In this document: piece after piece, positions 32,877 to 41,019 of the stretch
Layout of the letters: every line of letters starts with the position of its first letter
Numbering within the stretch: the stretch's first letter is position 1
Assembly (NCBI RefSeq): GCF_003003995.1
Contig: NZ_PVWF01000030.1
Location: 1-48,457, forward strand
Length of the DNA: 48,457 nucleotides
Source: Pleurocapsa sp. CCALA 161
GTDB lineage: Bacteria; Cyanobacteriota; Cyanobacteriia; Cyanobacteriales; Xenococcaceae
Direction of reading: 5' to 3'
The notes under the pieces: model-generated
Databases searched by the model: none
Told to the model about the DNA's origin: nothing
Seen by the model: only the letters and a program-made list of their open reading frames with translations
Translations under genes and position numbers: made by a program

Positions 32877-34007
32877 TTAGATTTCTAATAAACAGTCTTT
32901 AAGAGCATAAGCTACCTGTTCTTGTTCGGCTGGGGTAATACCAGGAAACATCGGCAAAGACAATACTTCAAGGGCAGCCTGTTCTACTGCGGGAAGCTGC
33001 CCTTTGTGATAGCCTAAATCTTGATAGACAGGCTGTAAATGCAGGGGAATAGGATAATAGATCATGGCAATAATCCCCTTTTCTTTAAGCTTTTGTTGAA
33101 GTAGTTCTCTTTTATTATTCTGAGGTGAGGATAGAACACAAACGGTATATTGATTCCAAACACTAATGCCACCAGGCAACGCTTGAGGTAGCTTGAGAGA
33201 GTTAACATGCTGCAATAGCTCTTGATAGTACTGAGCTGCTTGGTGACGTTGCTGATTCCAATGATCGAGATAAGGAAGCTTCACGCTGAGGATTACTGCC
33301 TGGACTGCGTCAATACGGCTATTGATGCCTACAAAATCATGACGATAGCGCTCGGGCGAACCATGTTCTTTAAGAATTCTCATCTGTTGGGCGATTGCCA
33401 GATTATTAGTAGTAATTGCCCCACCGTCACCACAAGCACCTAAATTTTTGGTGGGGAAAAAGCTAAAACAGCCCACATCACCCATACTCCCAATTTTCTC
33501 TTCCCCCCAAGCAGCACCAGTAGCCTGAGCGCAATCTTCAATGACCAATAGCTGGTTGGTCTTGGCGAGCGCCATTAATCCTGTCATGTCCATCGGCTGA
33601 CCAAACAGATGAACTGGGATAATTGCTTTGGTTTGAGCCGTAATTGCCTGTTCAATCTGAGCTAAATCAAGATTAAAAGTAGCAGGATCGATATCCACAA
33701 AGACTGGTTTTGCTCCCACTCTGGTAATCACTTCCGCCGTAGCAAAAAAACTAAAGGGGGTGGTAATTACTTCGTCTCCTGAACCAATGTTTAAAGCCAA
33801 AAGAGCCAGAAAAAGCGCATCTGTGCCAGAATTGCAACTTACGCACTCTTGAACTCCGATATAATTAGAAAATTCTCTTTCAAAACTGGAGATCGCCTCA
33901 CCGCCTATATAGCGACCAGAATTAAGAATTTCAAGGACAGCCGAGTCAGCTTCCTCTTTGATTAATTGATATTGTCGGGTTAAATCGACTGGGGGAATCT
34001 GTTTCAC
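32877..34007 (-). CDS. DegT/DnrJ/EryC1/StrS-family aminotransferase
   Basis: PLP-dependent sugar aminotransferase, usually making amino sugars from keto-sugar nucleotides for surface glycans. The 376-residue protein shows NSGRYIGGEAISSFEREFSNYIGV, SCNSGTDALFLALLAL (phosphate cup), VIEDCAQATGA with D158, and SFFPTKNLGACGDGGAIT with Schiff-base K187, then QMRILKEHGSPERYRHDFVGINSRIDAVQAVIL. GTG is the start codon. It is isolated and convergent with ycf23 (14 bp between stops). The glycan context is not local; the nearest glycosyltransferases are about 14 kb away. Confidence 0.94.
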   Translation of the reverse strand: MKQIPPVDLTRQYQLIKEEADSAVLEILNSGRYIGGEAISSFEREFSNYIGVQECVSCNSGTDALFLALLALNIGSGDEVITTPFSFFATAEVITRVGAKPVFVDIDPATFNLDLAQIEQAITAQTKAIIPVHLFGQPMDMTGLMALAKTNQLLVIEDCAQATGAAWGEEKIGSMGDVGCFSFFPTKNLGACGDGGAITTNNLAIAQQMRILKEHGSPERYRHDFVGINSRIDAVQAVILSVKLPYLDHWNQQRHQAAQYYQELLQHVNSLKLPQALPGGISVWNQYTVCVLSSPQNNKRELLQQKLKEKGIIAMIYYPIPLHLQPVYQDLGYHKGQLPAVEQAALEVLSLPMFPGITPAEQEQVAYALKDCLLEI

Positions 34008-34176
34008 TCGCTTAGGTTTAAGTTTTTTGACTTAGATAAAATAGTGAGGAATTTAATTGTTCAATATAGAGTAGCGTGAAAAACTTGGATTTAGTGGTAA
34101 TTATTCACAAATGCAGTAACTTGAGAAATATTAATCCCGATTGAACAGCACAGTCAAACTATTTCATTTCAAAGTT

Positions 34177-35223
34177 ATGGAATCAGCAGAAAATCAAGTA
34201 CAACCTAACTCAAATACAGAATCTAAGTCAAACATCAGCCCAACTTTCTCTAAAACCGAAACAATTGCGCTGTTAAACGACAGTATTGATCGACTGGAAG
34301 AAACAATTAAAAGACTTAGTGAGGATTCCGCCAAGATTCCTTCCTCTGACTCCATCAAGACTTTGTTGACAACCACCCAAGCACTGGAAGATGCTGTCAC
34401 TCCTGTGCCTGAGATTAAAGTGCCTCAAGCTGAATCTGTGTTTCAGACTCAACAGGGTACTGCAATTCCCCAGCCAGTAGCTCAAAAAACTACTAAACCA
34501 GCCTCAGCCAAAACTTCAGTACCCAAAGCTCAAAAGAAAAATCTTGGCTTAATGGTGATTGTTGTTACGGCGATCGCGATCGCCATAGTCACAGTCTTTT
34601 GGCTGTGGAAACCCGAACCAATCGCCAATCTGTTCTCCAAAGCTGAATCAGTGCCGAAAACTGCCGTTAATTTAGACTCAATTGCCGATCGCTCTCCAGC
34701 AAACCCTTTAATCGATTCCCCCGAAAACTTAGATAGTCCTCTTGATAATACGAGCGTCAGCGACTTTCCCGCTGAAATTGAACCCATAGCTGAACCAATC
34801 GAAGATGTGGTTAAAACGAACATTCCGCCTGAGTTGACATCCCCTGGCAAGCCTAAAAATCTTAAAATGGTCACCATTAAGCCAGAGTTGCTTTTTACTC
34901 CCGAACAAAACTTTATTGCAGCATTGGAAACTAAATTAGAAACGCTTGTTCAAGATTATCCCAGTGAATTGATTCAAAATATTCAAGTCAATTTCCCTGA
35001 CAATAGCCTTTTGATTGAAGTAACCGATAACTGGTACGAATTAGATGAGTTGAAGCAAAATAGCCTCGGCAATGAAATATTACAGCGTTCTCGCGCTCTC
35101 AGCTTCAACAAACTAGAGTTAAAAGACAAACTAGGTACTTTAATCGCTCGTAATCCGATCATTGGCGACAATATTATTATTCTCCAGTCTAAAAAACAGC
35201 AATTGTCTGAAAATTTAGGGTAA
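34177..35223 (+). CDS. Unknown single-pass membrane protein
   Basis: A 348-residue protein counted from ATG 34177 (TTG 12 codons upstream is less likely). The cytoplasmic N-terminal part has a predicted coiled coil (about 30-60, ETIALLNDSIDRLEETIKRLSED) and a Thr/Pro/Ala-rich stretch. One membrane helix follows (about 124-146, GLMVIVVTAIAIAIVTVFWLW), then a long acidic Pro-rich linker and a compact C-terminal domain (about 245-345, FIAALETKLETLVQDYPSELIQNIQVNF). That domain alternates strands and helices, vaguely like a periplasmic cell-wall or OmpA-type module, but lacks a recognised motif. It precedes the FKBP gene by 82 bp. Function not known. Confidence 0.75.
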   Translation: MESAENQVQPNSNTESKSNISPTFSKTETIALLNDSIDRLEETIKRLSEDSAKIPSSDSIKTLLTTTQALEDAVTPVPEIKVPQAESVFQTQQGTAIPQPVAQKTTKPASAKTSVPKAQKKNLGLMVIVVTAIAIAIVTVFWLWKPEPIANLFSKAESVPKTAVNLDSIADRSPANPLIDSPENLDSPLDNTSVSDFPAEIEPIAEPIEDVVKTNIPPELTSPGKPKNLKMVTIKPELLFTPEQNFIAALETKLETLVQDYPSELIQNIQVNFPDNSLLIEVTDNWYELDELKQNSLGNEILQRSRALSFNKLELKDKLGTLIARNPIIGDNIIILQSKKQQLSENLG

Positions 35224-35305
35224 ATACTTTTAGAGGAAAACAGGAGAAGTGTGGTTAACCTGTACAATATCTCTGGAGTAATTTTAAAACAGGATACAGT
35301 AACAG

Positions 35306-35848
35306 GTGGTCAAAAAATTGAGTAACGAAATCTTGATTAGTATTGCTGTGGTTCTTTTCTGTGGCTCGATACTAATTCTTTCTGCATTCCTGGGAGGCGA
35401 TTCCGAACAACAGGCGATCGCTTCTGAGTTACAGCAGCCGAGTACGAACCCTCAGTTAATCGCTCAAAATAACATTTCATCCGAGGAATCTATGGATTTA
35501 TCAAACGCTACTACTACAGACTCAGGTTTAAAATACATTGTGGTTAAAGAGGGTGATGGCGCATCTCCTCAGACGGGAGAAAACGTTACCGTTCACTATA
35601 CGGGAACTTTAGAAGACGGCAGCAAGTTTGATAGTTCTCGCGATCGCAATCGTCCCTTTTCTTTTAAACTTGGTGTTGGTCAAGTAATTAAAGGCTGGGA
35701 TGAAGGAGTGGCTGATATGAAAGTAGGTGAAAGACGCACTCTGGTTATTCCTCCAGAATTGGGTTACGGTGCTAGAGGCGCAGGTGGCGTAATTCCGCCG
35801 AATGCAACCTTGATTTTTGATGTGGAATTATTGAAAGTTGGTGGTTAA
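35306..35848 (+). CDS. FKBP-type peptidyl-prolyl cis-trans isomerase, exported
   Basis: Protein-folding isomerase of 180 residues. An N-terminal signal or anchor (about 8-27, [18 protein letters not shown]) targets it to the periplasm or thylakoid lumen. After a Gln/Ser-rich linker, the FKBP domain (about 72-180) is complete: [50 protein letters not shown], and [29 protein letters not shown]. Start is GTG at 35306. It is followed 12 bp after its stop by the partial MITE-like repeat. Confidence 0.94.
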   Translation: MVKKLSNEILISIAVVLFCGSILILSAFLGGDSEQQAIASELQQPSTNPQLIAQNNISSEESMDLSNATTTDSGLKYIVVKEGDGASPQTGENVTVHYTGTLEDGSKFDSSRDRNRPFSFKLGVGQVIKGWDEGVADMKVGERRTLVIPPELGYGARGAGGVIPPNATLIFDVELLKVGG

Positions 35849-35859
35849 TTTTCAATATT

Positions 35860-35945
35860 TAACCTGAGTTTGGGTTAAGAACATTAGTTGGCTGAGGTAG
35901 CTACAAGCTTGGGAGATTTTTGAGGATGTAGCTCAGAGATAAAAA
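35860..35945. mobile_element. Truncated or diverged copy of the MITE-like element
   Basis: TAACCTGAGTTTGGG (35860-35874) matches the 22764 terminal repeat at 14 of 15 bases. The following 60-70 bp align with the interior of that element (TTAAG, then CATTAGTTGG, GAGGTAGCT, AAGCT, GGATGTAGCTC). The right terminal repeat is absent. As with the full copy, it lies within about 12 bp of a stop codon. Confidence 0.65.
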
Positions 35946-36031
35946 AGCGACATACTACCCAAAAATTTATTGTATTGTAATCAAATATCAGTACTAAACA
36001 AAAATATTTGGTTAAACAATCAAGCTCTAAT

Positions 36032-37054
36032 ATGTCAGCTTTTTCTCAGTCAGAAAACAACAGTCAAGATTCTCTAGCAGCAAGGTTAAAAATTGATTAT
36101 CTGTTAGATTTTCAAGCAATTGAAAAAGATGATATTCAAGAAGTAATCAACGGTTTAAATAACGAGCAGAAATCTATTCCTGCTCGTTATTTTTATGATT
36201 CTCAAGGCTCTCAGTTATTTGAAGATATTTGTCAGTTGCCTGAATATTATCCGACTCGCACCGAAGCTAGCATTATCAAGCAATACGCTCTAGAAATTGT
36301 CAAGCAGACTCAAGCAATCGAATTAGTTGAACTAGGTAGCGGTAGCTCTACTAAAACACGGTACTTCTTTGATGCTTATCAACAATTAAATATTCCTTTG
36401 TACTATACCCCTGTTGATGTTAGTGACAGCATACTCAAAACCAGTGCCAATCAATTATTAGCTGATTATCCTCAGCTTAAAATCCAGGGAAAAGTAGCAA
36501 CTTATCACCAAGCATTACAACAATTGTCAAACAATTTTTTAGGCAAAAGAATAATTATCTTTTTAGGTAGCAGCATTGGTAATTTCAATTCTCTAAAATG
36601 CGATCGCTTTATCAATCAGTTAAGATCAGCTTTAAATTCTCAAGATTATTTTTTACTCGGCATCGATCTGCAAAAACCCAGAAAAATATTAGAAGCAGCC
36701 TACAATGATGCTCAAGGAGTTACCGCGGCCTTTAATCTCAATATGTTGCAGCACCTCAATCATCGCTTTGCAGGAAACTTTAAACTAGATTTATTTAAAC
36801 ACGAGGCTATTTATAATCAAACTGAACATCAAATTGAAATGTATTTAATTAGTCAGCAAGCGCAAACTGTTACTTTGTCAAATTTAAATCTAACTATTGA
36901 ACTAAAAAAAGAAGAAAAAATATTAACCGAAATTTCCCGCAAATTTGATTTGGACAAGATGGAGCAATATTTAAGCGATCGCAATTTAAATGTAATTAAA
37001 ACCTATACCGATGCTCGACAGTGGTTTGGCTTATTACTCGTTCAACTATCATAA
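36032..37054 (+). CDS. egtD: L-histidine N-alpha-methyltransferase (ergothioneine synthesis)
   Basis: EgtD trimethylates histidine to hercynine with SAM. The 340-residue protein from ATG 36032 (TTG eight codons upstream is an alternative) has the family-specific YFYDSQGSQLFEDICQLPEYYPTRTE, SAM-binding ELGSGSSTKT, IIIFLGSSIGNF and GIDLQKPRKILEAAYNDAQGVTAAFNLNMLQHLN, and RKFDLDKMEQ at the C-terminus. EgtB, the sulfoxide synthase often next to EgtD, is not in the window, so the pathway partner lies elsewhere or the product is hercynine. The FKBP gene and a partial repeat precede it. Confidence 0.94.
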   Translation: MSAFSQSENNSQDSLAARLKIDYLLDFQAIEKDDIQEVINGLNNEQKSIPARYFYDSQGSQLFEDICQLPEYYPTRTEASIIKQYALEIVKQTQAIELVELGSGSSTKTRYFFDAYQQLNIPLYYTPVDVSDSILKTSANQLLADYPQLKIQGKVATYHQALQQLSNNFLGKRIIIFLGSSIGNFNSLKCDRFINQLRSALNSQDYFLLGIDLQKPRKILEAAYNDAQGVTAAFNLNMLQHLNHRFAGNFKLDLFKHEAIYNQTEHQIEMYLISQQAQTVTLSNLNLTIELKKEEKILTEISRKFDLDKMEQYLSDRNLNVIKTYTDARQWFGLLLVQLS

Positions 37055-37056
37055 AT

Positions 37057-37076
37057 GTAGATTAACGTAGATTAAC
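37057..37076. repeat. 10-bp tandem duplication after egtD
   Basis: GTAGATTAAC occurs twice head-to-tail (37057-37066, 37067-37076), three bases after the egtD stop. It is short and probably the product of slippage. Confidence 0.7.
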
Positions 37077-37199
37077 TAGTAGACGAGAGCGTAAATAAAG
37101 TAACCATCAAACAATCTGCAAAAGCTGATAAATCAATACTTATTACTTACTATTTACGCGCAGCGTCACTAGCGTGATAGGTTGAAGCTTAATCTGAAA

Positions 37200-37273
<74 letters not shown>

Positions 37274-37321
37274 TCGCTTTAGTAACAATAGCACAGTTAG
37301 TTTAAGAAAAGCAATTTATGT

Positions 37322-38371
37322 TTATTTGAAGCGTGATTGGGCATAAACAGCGGGCAAGAGGTTGGCTGCGCCATACCTAACTACATCGCTACAGGGTAAT
37401 CCTGTTAATTCTCTAGTAGATTTAATCACGGCTTCTGCTTTGGTGTTGTCCATGCCGAGGGTATTAAGAGCGATCGCCTTGACTTTAACTGCGCCAAAAG
37501 TCCCTCCTACACTAGCCACAGTTTCATAAAGCTGAATCACTTCTGGTAGAGGAGGAATAAGAATATCGGGTAAATCGCGAATATGTTTTGCTTCTGCACG
37601 ATGTACTAAAACCAAGGCAGTGGGTTGACTACCGCGAATTAAAGGTAAAGTAGCAGTAGAGCCTGGATGTAGTAATGAGCCCTGACCTTCAATAATGACC
37701 AAATCCTGTTCTTTCCCCTGGTTTAAGACCGTTTTTTCCACTGCTCCTGCGGCAAAGTCTACCCTGACGGCATCTAAGGCAATTCCCTGACCAGCGATCG
37801 CGATTCCTGCCTGTCCTGTAGCAATAAACTGAGCTTTAATTCCCTGCTTTAGCGCTGCGCGATGCAGTTCAAGACTAGTCGACATTTTACCGATTGCCAT
37901 ATCTGTCCCCACTGTTAAAACTCTTTGAGCATTAAGCGCTCCCGCCTTACCCGTAGCAATTGTTAAACCAGCTGGTTCTTGTCGTATATCCCAAATCTCT
38001 TGTCCAGGCTGTAAATGAGAAAACTGTGGCTTAAGGGGGGTGTGTAAGCCATTGACAATTGAAAGACCAGCTTTAACAGCGATCGCTATTTCTGTAAACA
38101 AATCAGGAGGTAATTGACCACCAGAAGGAGCAATCCCAATCAGCAGAAAATCGGGTTGTTTACTCAAGGCCGCTTGAACATTTTCAACAATGGGAACATC
38201 TCGCTCAATTTTAGTTAACCCTACTAAAGATTCTCCTTCCGCTTCAGCATCAATGACGGCGACTATTTTTGTTTGACTATAGCGGAGAAAAGCTAATCCA
38301 GTTTTGCCATGATTACCTTTAATTCCGCCTTGAAGCAAAATTGCGACCCGACTATTAGCTGTTAACTGCAT
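37322..38371 (-). CDS. DUF1611 protein (DgcN-like, probable D-glutamate N-acetyltransferase)
   Basis: A 349-residue protein of the DUF1611 family: an N-terminal Rossmann-like domain (NHGKTGLAFLRYSQTKIVAVIDAEAEG; FLLIGIAPSGGQLPPD) and a C-terminal P-loop-like domain (ILTVGTDMAIGKMSTSLEL, IIEGQGSLLHPGS, LVLVHRAEAKHIRDLPD). Members called DgcN were reported to N-acetylate D-glutamate ahead of the racemase DgcA; I rely on memory for this. Its start overlaps the end of the epimerase gene by 10 bp, so the two are translationally coupled. Alternative roles in cell-wall peptide recycling are possible. Confidence 0.88.
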   Translation of the reverse strand: MQLTANSRVAILLQGGIKGNHGKTGLAFLRYSQTKIVAVIDAEAEGESLVGLTKIERDVPIVENVQAALSKQPDFLLIGIAPSGGQLPPDLFTEIAIAVKAGLSIVNGLHTPLKPQFSHLQPGQEIWDIRQEPAGLTIATGKAGALNAQRVLTVGTDMAIGKMSTSLELHRAALKQGIKAQFIATGQAGIAIAGQGIALDAVRVDFAAGAVEKTVLNQGKEQDLVIIEGQGSLLHPGSTATLPLIRGSQPTALVLVHRAEAKHIRDLPDILIPPLPEVIQLYETVASVGGTFGAVKVKAIALNTLGMDNTKAEAVIKSTRELTGLPCSDVVRYGAANLLPAVYAQSRFK

Positions 38372-39405
38372 CTTGTTACTCCTAATCCTGGTTGATGATT
38401 GGGTAATAAACGTCCTGCTTCTATTGTTGCACCATGAAAAGGATCGTCTGTGAGGTTGAGATGACTATCCAGGTCTAAATAATCTGCATAAGGAGAAAGA
38501 TGAGCCATTGCTGTATTAGCAAGGCTGCTATCGGAGTAACAGCCAAACATAATTTTTAAACCGCAGGCTTGAGCCACTTGAATTGCCCGCATTGCTTCGG
38601 TTAACCCTCCTGTTTTCATAATTTTGAGATTAACCCCCGCCACTGACTTAGCTAAGCGAGGAATATCGGCACTGGTAAAACAGCTTTCATCTACAAAAAT
38701 CGGTAAAGGTGATGTTTCGGATAAGGCTAACAACTGATGATCTAAAACAATAGGTAGAGGTTGTTCAATATATTCCACTCCTTGCTGTTCCAACCATTGA
38801 GACATATAGACAGCATCGGCAAAATTCCAGCCACCATTAGCATCTACAGTAATTTTAGTTTGGGGTGCTGCCTTGCGAACTGCTTCAACCATCAACCGAT
38901 CTGCTTCAATTCCATCGGGATTCCCCAGCTTTAGTTTAAGCATTTTAAAGTCTAGAGTATCTTGCCAATTTTTAAGTCGAGCAACGGCTTGTTCTGGCGT
39001 ATTAATCCCAATGGTGACAGATATAGGGACAATACGATCGCAATCTAAACCCCAAATTTGCCATAGGGGTAGACCAGCTTTTTTCCCCAGCCAATCATAG
39101 AGAGCCATATCCACGGCTGCTTGAATGGCAGAAGAAACTTTAAGCTCGGTTAATTTAGCCTTTATTTGCTGGCGTTGTAGGGGGTGAAACTGTTCTAGAT
39201 GAGAACTGATTTGGGCTAATTCTAACCTGAGGCTGTCAGCTTTTGGGCGATGGCGATTAATTGAAAAAGGAGATGCTTCTCCCCAACCCTCAATACTTTC
39301 TTGCTCAATACGTAGCCATAAATTAGTACTTTTTACCTCAGTACCCCGACTGATGCGTAAAGCAAATTTCTTATGAACAGTAAAATTCTCAACCGTTAAT
39401 TGCAT
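38362..39405 (-). CDS. Dipeptide epimerase (enolase superfamily; DgcA-like)
   Basis: Mandelate racemase/muconate lactonizing-type enzyme of 347 residues from ATG 39405 (TTG four codons upstream). Catalytic lysines lie in KMLKLKLGN (KxK) and KIMKTGG, and metal ligands in VDANGGW, IEQPL and VDESCF, the pattern of L-Ala-D/L-Glu epimerases. Relatives epimerise muropeptide dipeptides; the DgcA branch racemises N-acetyl-D-glutamate. The overlap with the DUF1611 gene argues for a shared pathway in use of D-glutamate from peptidoglycan turnover. Confidence 0.92.
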   Translation of the reverse strand: MQLTVENFTVHKKFALRISRGTEVKSTNLWLRIEQESIEGWGEASPFSINRHRPKADSLRLELAQISSHLEQFHPLQRQQIKAKLTELKVSSAIQAAVDMALYDWLGKKAGLPLWQIWGLDCDRIVPISVTIGINTPEQAVARLKNWQDTLDFKMLKLKLGNPDGIEADRLMVEAVRKAAPQTKITVDANGGWNFADAVYMSQWLEQQGVEYIEQPLPIVLDHQLLALSETSPLPIFVDESCFTSADIPRLAKSVAGVNLKIMKTGGLTEAMRAIQVAQACGLKIMFGCYSDSSLANTAMAHLSPYADYLDLDSHLNLTDDPFHGATIEAGRLLPNHQPGLGVTRCS

Positions 39406-39536
39406 GAGTAAGGACAAGTAGTGGTTAGTTTTTAAGACGCTTCAAGTTTTGAAGATAGTCTCTAAAATCTTGCGAAAATTAGAAATGCATCTCACTATTA
39501 GAAAAGTATAAGAGCGTCGATCGCGTTTAGTTATTT

Positions 39537-39558
39537 AAAATAGCAAATTGGCTATTTT
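39537..39558. repeat. 8-bp inverted repeat in the dgcA-lptA divergent region
   Basis: AAAATAGC (39537-39544) and GCTATTTT (39551-39558) flank a 6-nt loop. The genes on either side diverge, so an operator or leader hairpin is more likely than a terminator. Confidence 0.5.
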
Positions 39559-39662
39559 GGCTATTCAAGGTGCAACTTATCTAAAATCAGCAACGTCTAA
39601 AAAACTAGTTAGCACTAAACCCAAAGGATAGTTATCCGCATTACTGTCAATTATCTATATTT

Positions 39663-40079
39663 ATGACCTTAGTTCTGTCCCACTCTAACTTTTGGTTGAG
39701 GCTAATTATAGCTACTATACTTAATGTAACTATAATGGCTGCGTCCCAGATTTCTCAAGCGCAAATTTCCCCATCAGGAGCAATTACTCTAAAATCAGAT
39801 GTGCAGGAATCTAATGCTAAAACAGGAATAATTACCGCCAGAGGTAATGTCCAAATCAATTATCCTGCTCGACAAATCCAAGCGACTGCAACTCAGGCTC
39901 AATATTACAGTCGTGAACGTCGCCTGATTCTGACAGGAAATGTTTATGTACTTCAAGCAGGAAACAGCCTGCGGGCAGAAGAAATGACCTATCTAGTTGA
40001 TGAAGGGCGTTTTATTGCCAAACCCCAAAGCGATCGCCAAGTGGAATCTACCTATATGATCACTGCACCCGAAAAATAA
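39663..40079 (+). CDS. lptA: LptA/OstA-like lipopolysaccharide transport protein
   Basis: Small periplasmic bridge protein of 138 residues. A signal peptide (about 1-33, ending QISQAQ) precedes an OstA-type beta-jellyroll: ITLKSDVQESNAKTGIITARGNVQINYPARQIQATATQAQYYSRERRLILTGNVYVLQAGNSLRAEEMTYLVDEG. In LPS export LptA carries lipid from the inner to the outer membrane. Its partner ATPase lptB follows directly. The short length is usual for cyanobacterial LptA-like proteins. Confidence 0.88.
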   Translation: MTLVLSHSNFWLRLIIATILNVTIMAASQISQAQISPSGAITLKSDVQESNAKTGIITARGNVQINYPARQIQATATQAQYYSRERRLILTGNVYVLQAGNSLRAEEMTYLVDEGRFIAKPQSDRQVESTYMITAPEK

Positions 40080-40120
40080 TCACTGTTCATTGTTCATTGT
40101 TCATTGTTCTTTGCTCATTG
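40078..40120 (+). repeat. ATTGTTC heptamer tandem repeat between lptA and lptB
   Basis: Three perfect ATTGTTC units and flanking variants (CACTGTTC before, TTTGCTC, ATTG after) fill the lptA-lptB spacer at a 7-bp period. The frame remains open through them, giving an apparent MFIVHCSLLIEI extension of LptB that is almost certainly not translated. Confidence 0.85.
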
Positions 40121-40125
40121 AAATT

Positions 40126-40854
40126 GTGGCTTTAATTTTAGAAAATATTCATAAATCCTACGGCAAAAGAAAAATTGTCAATCGGGTCAATCTTCAGGTT
40201 TCACCAGGGGAAATTGTCGGGTTACTAGGTCCTAATGGTGCGGGTAAAACCACGACGTTTTATATCGCCACAGGCTTAGTTAAGCCCAATGAAGGAACAG
40301 TCAAGTTGAATGAGCGGAATATAACTTCTCTGGCACTGCATCAGCGATCGCGTTTGGGCATGGGTTATTTAACTCAACAGCCAAGTATTTTTCGCAATCT
40401 TAGCGTTCAGGATAATATTCTGTTGGTTTTAGAGCAGACAGGAATACCCCGCCCAGCACGTCCAGTTAGGCTACAGCAGTTGCTTAGAGAGTTTCGCTTA
40501 GAAAGAGTAGCAAATACCCTGGGAGCGCTTATTTCAGGGGGAGAAAGAAGACGTACAGAGCTAGCTAGAGCCTTGGCAGCAGGGTTAAATGGGCCAAAAT
40601 ATTTATTGTTAGATGAACCTTTCGCGGGAGTCGATCCCATCGCCGTGGCAGAAATGCAGGATATGATTGCTCAATTGCGCGATCGCCAAATCGGCATCTT
40701 AATTACCGATCACAACTTTCGGGAAACTCTAGCCATTACTGACCGTGCTTATGTCATGCGCGATGGAGAAATTCTCGCCAATGGAACGGCAGATGAACTG
40801 TACAGCAATTCTTTGGTGAAGCAATATTATTTGGGAGATAATTTTCAAAAGTAG
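40126..40854 (+). CDS. lptB: LPS export ABC transporter ATP-binding protein LptB
   Basis: ATPase that drives lipopolysaccharide extraction through LptFG. From the GTG at 40126 the protein has 242 residues and starts with the family-typical ALILENIHKSYGKRKIVNRVNL. Walker A GPNGAGKTT, Q-loop, signature ISGGERRR, Walker B YLLLDEPFAGVDP and ITDHNFRETL (switch His) are all present; the phrase DHNFRETL is diagnostic of LptB. It follows lptA across a heptamer repeat. Confidence 0.95.
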   Translation: MALILENIHKSYGKRKIVNRVNLQVSPGEIVGLLGPNGAGKTTTFYIATGLVKPNEGTVKLNERNITSLALHQRSRLGMGYLTQQPSIFRNLSVQDNILLVLEQTGIPRPARPVRLQQLLREFRLERVANTLGALISGGERRRTELARALAAGLNGPKYLLLDEPFAGVDPIAVAEMQDMIAQLRDRQIGILITDHNFRETLAITDRAYVMRDGEILANGTADELYSNSLVKQYYLGDNFQK

Positions 40855-41019
40855 TCAACCCTACTGCTTTGGCGATCGCTGATATTTTACTTTTGTCTCT
40901 TTTAAATCAGTTAGACATAGTTATTCTTTGGTTAAACGGACTTGGTTTTGATTTTTGTCTGATGAGGTGCAAGATTTGAGCTAGACAAATTCTTCATGAA
41001 TCGCGATCGAGATCGTCTT

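Noticed and set aside
34194-34877. Several minus-strand frames opposite the unknown membrane protein
   Set aside because: They overlap a plausible plus-strand gene, show no motifs and have no start signals.
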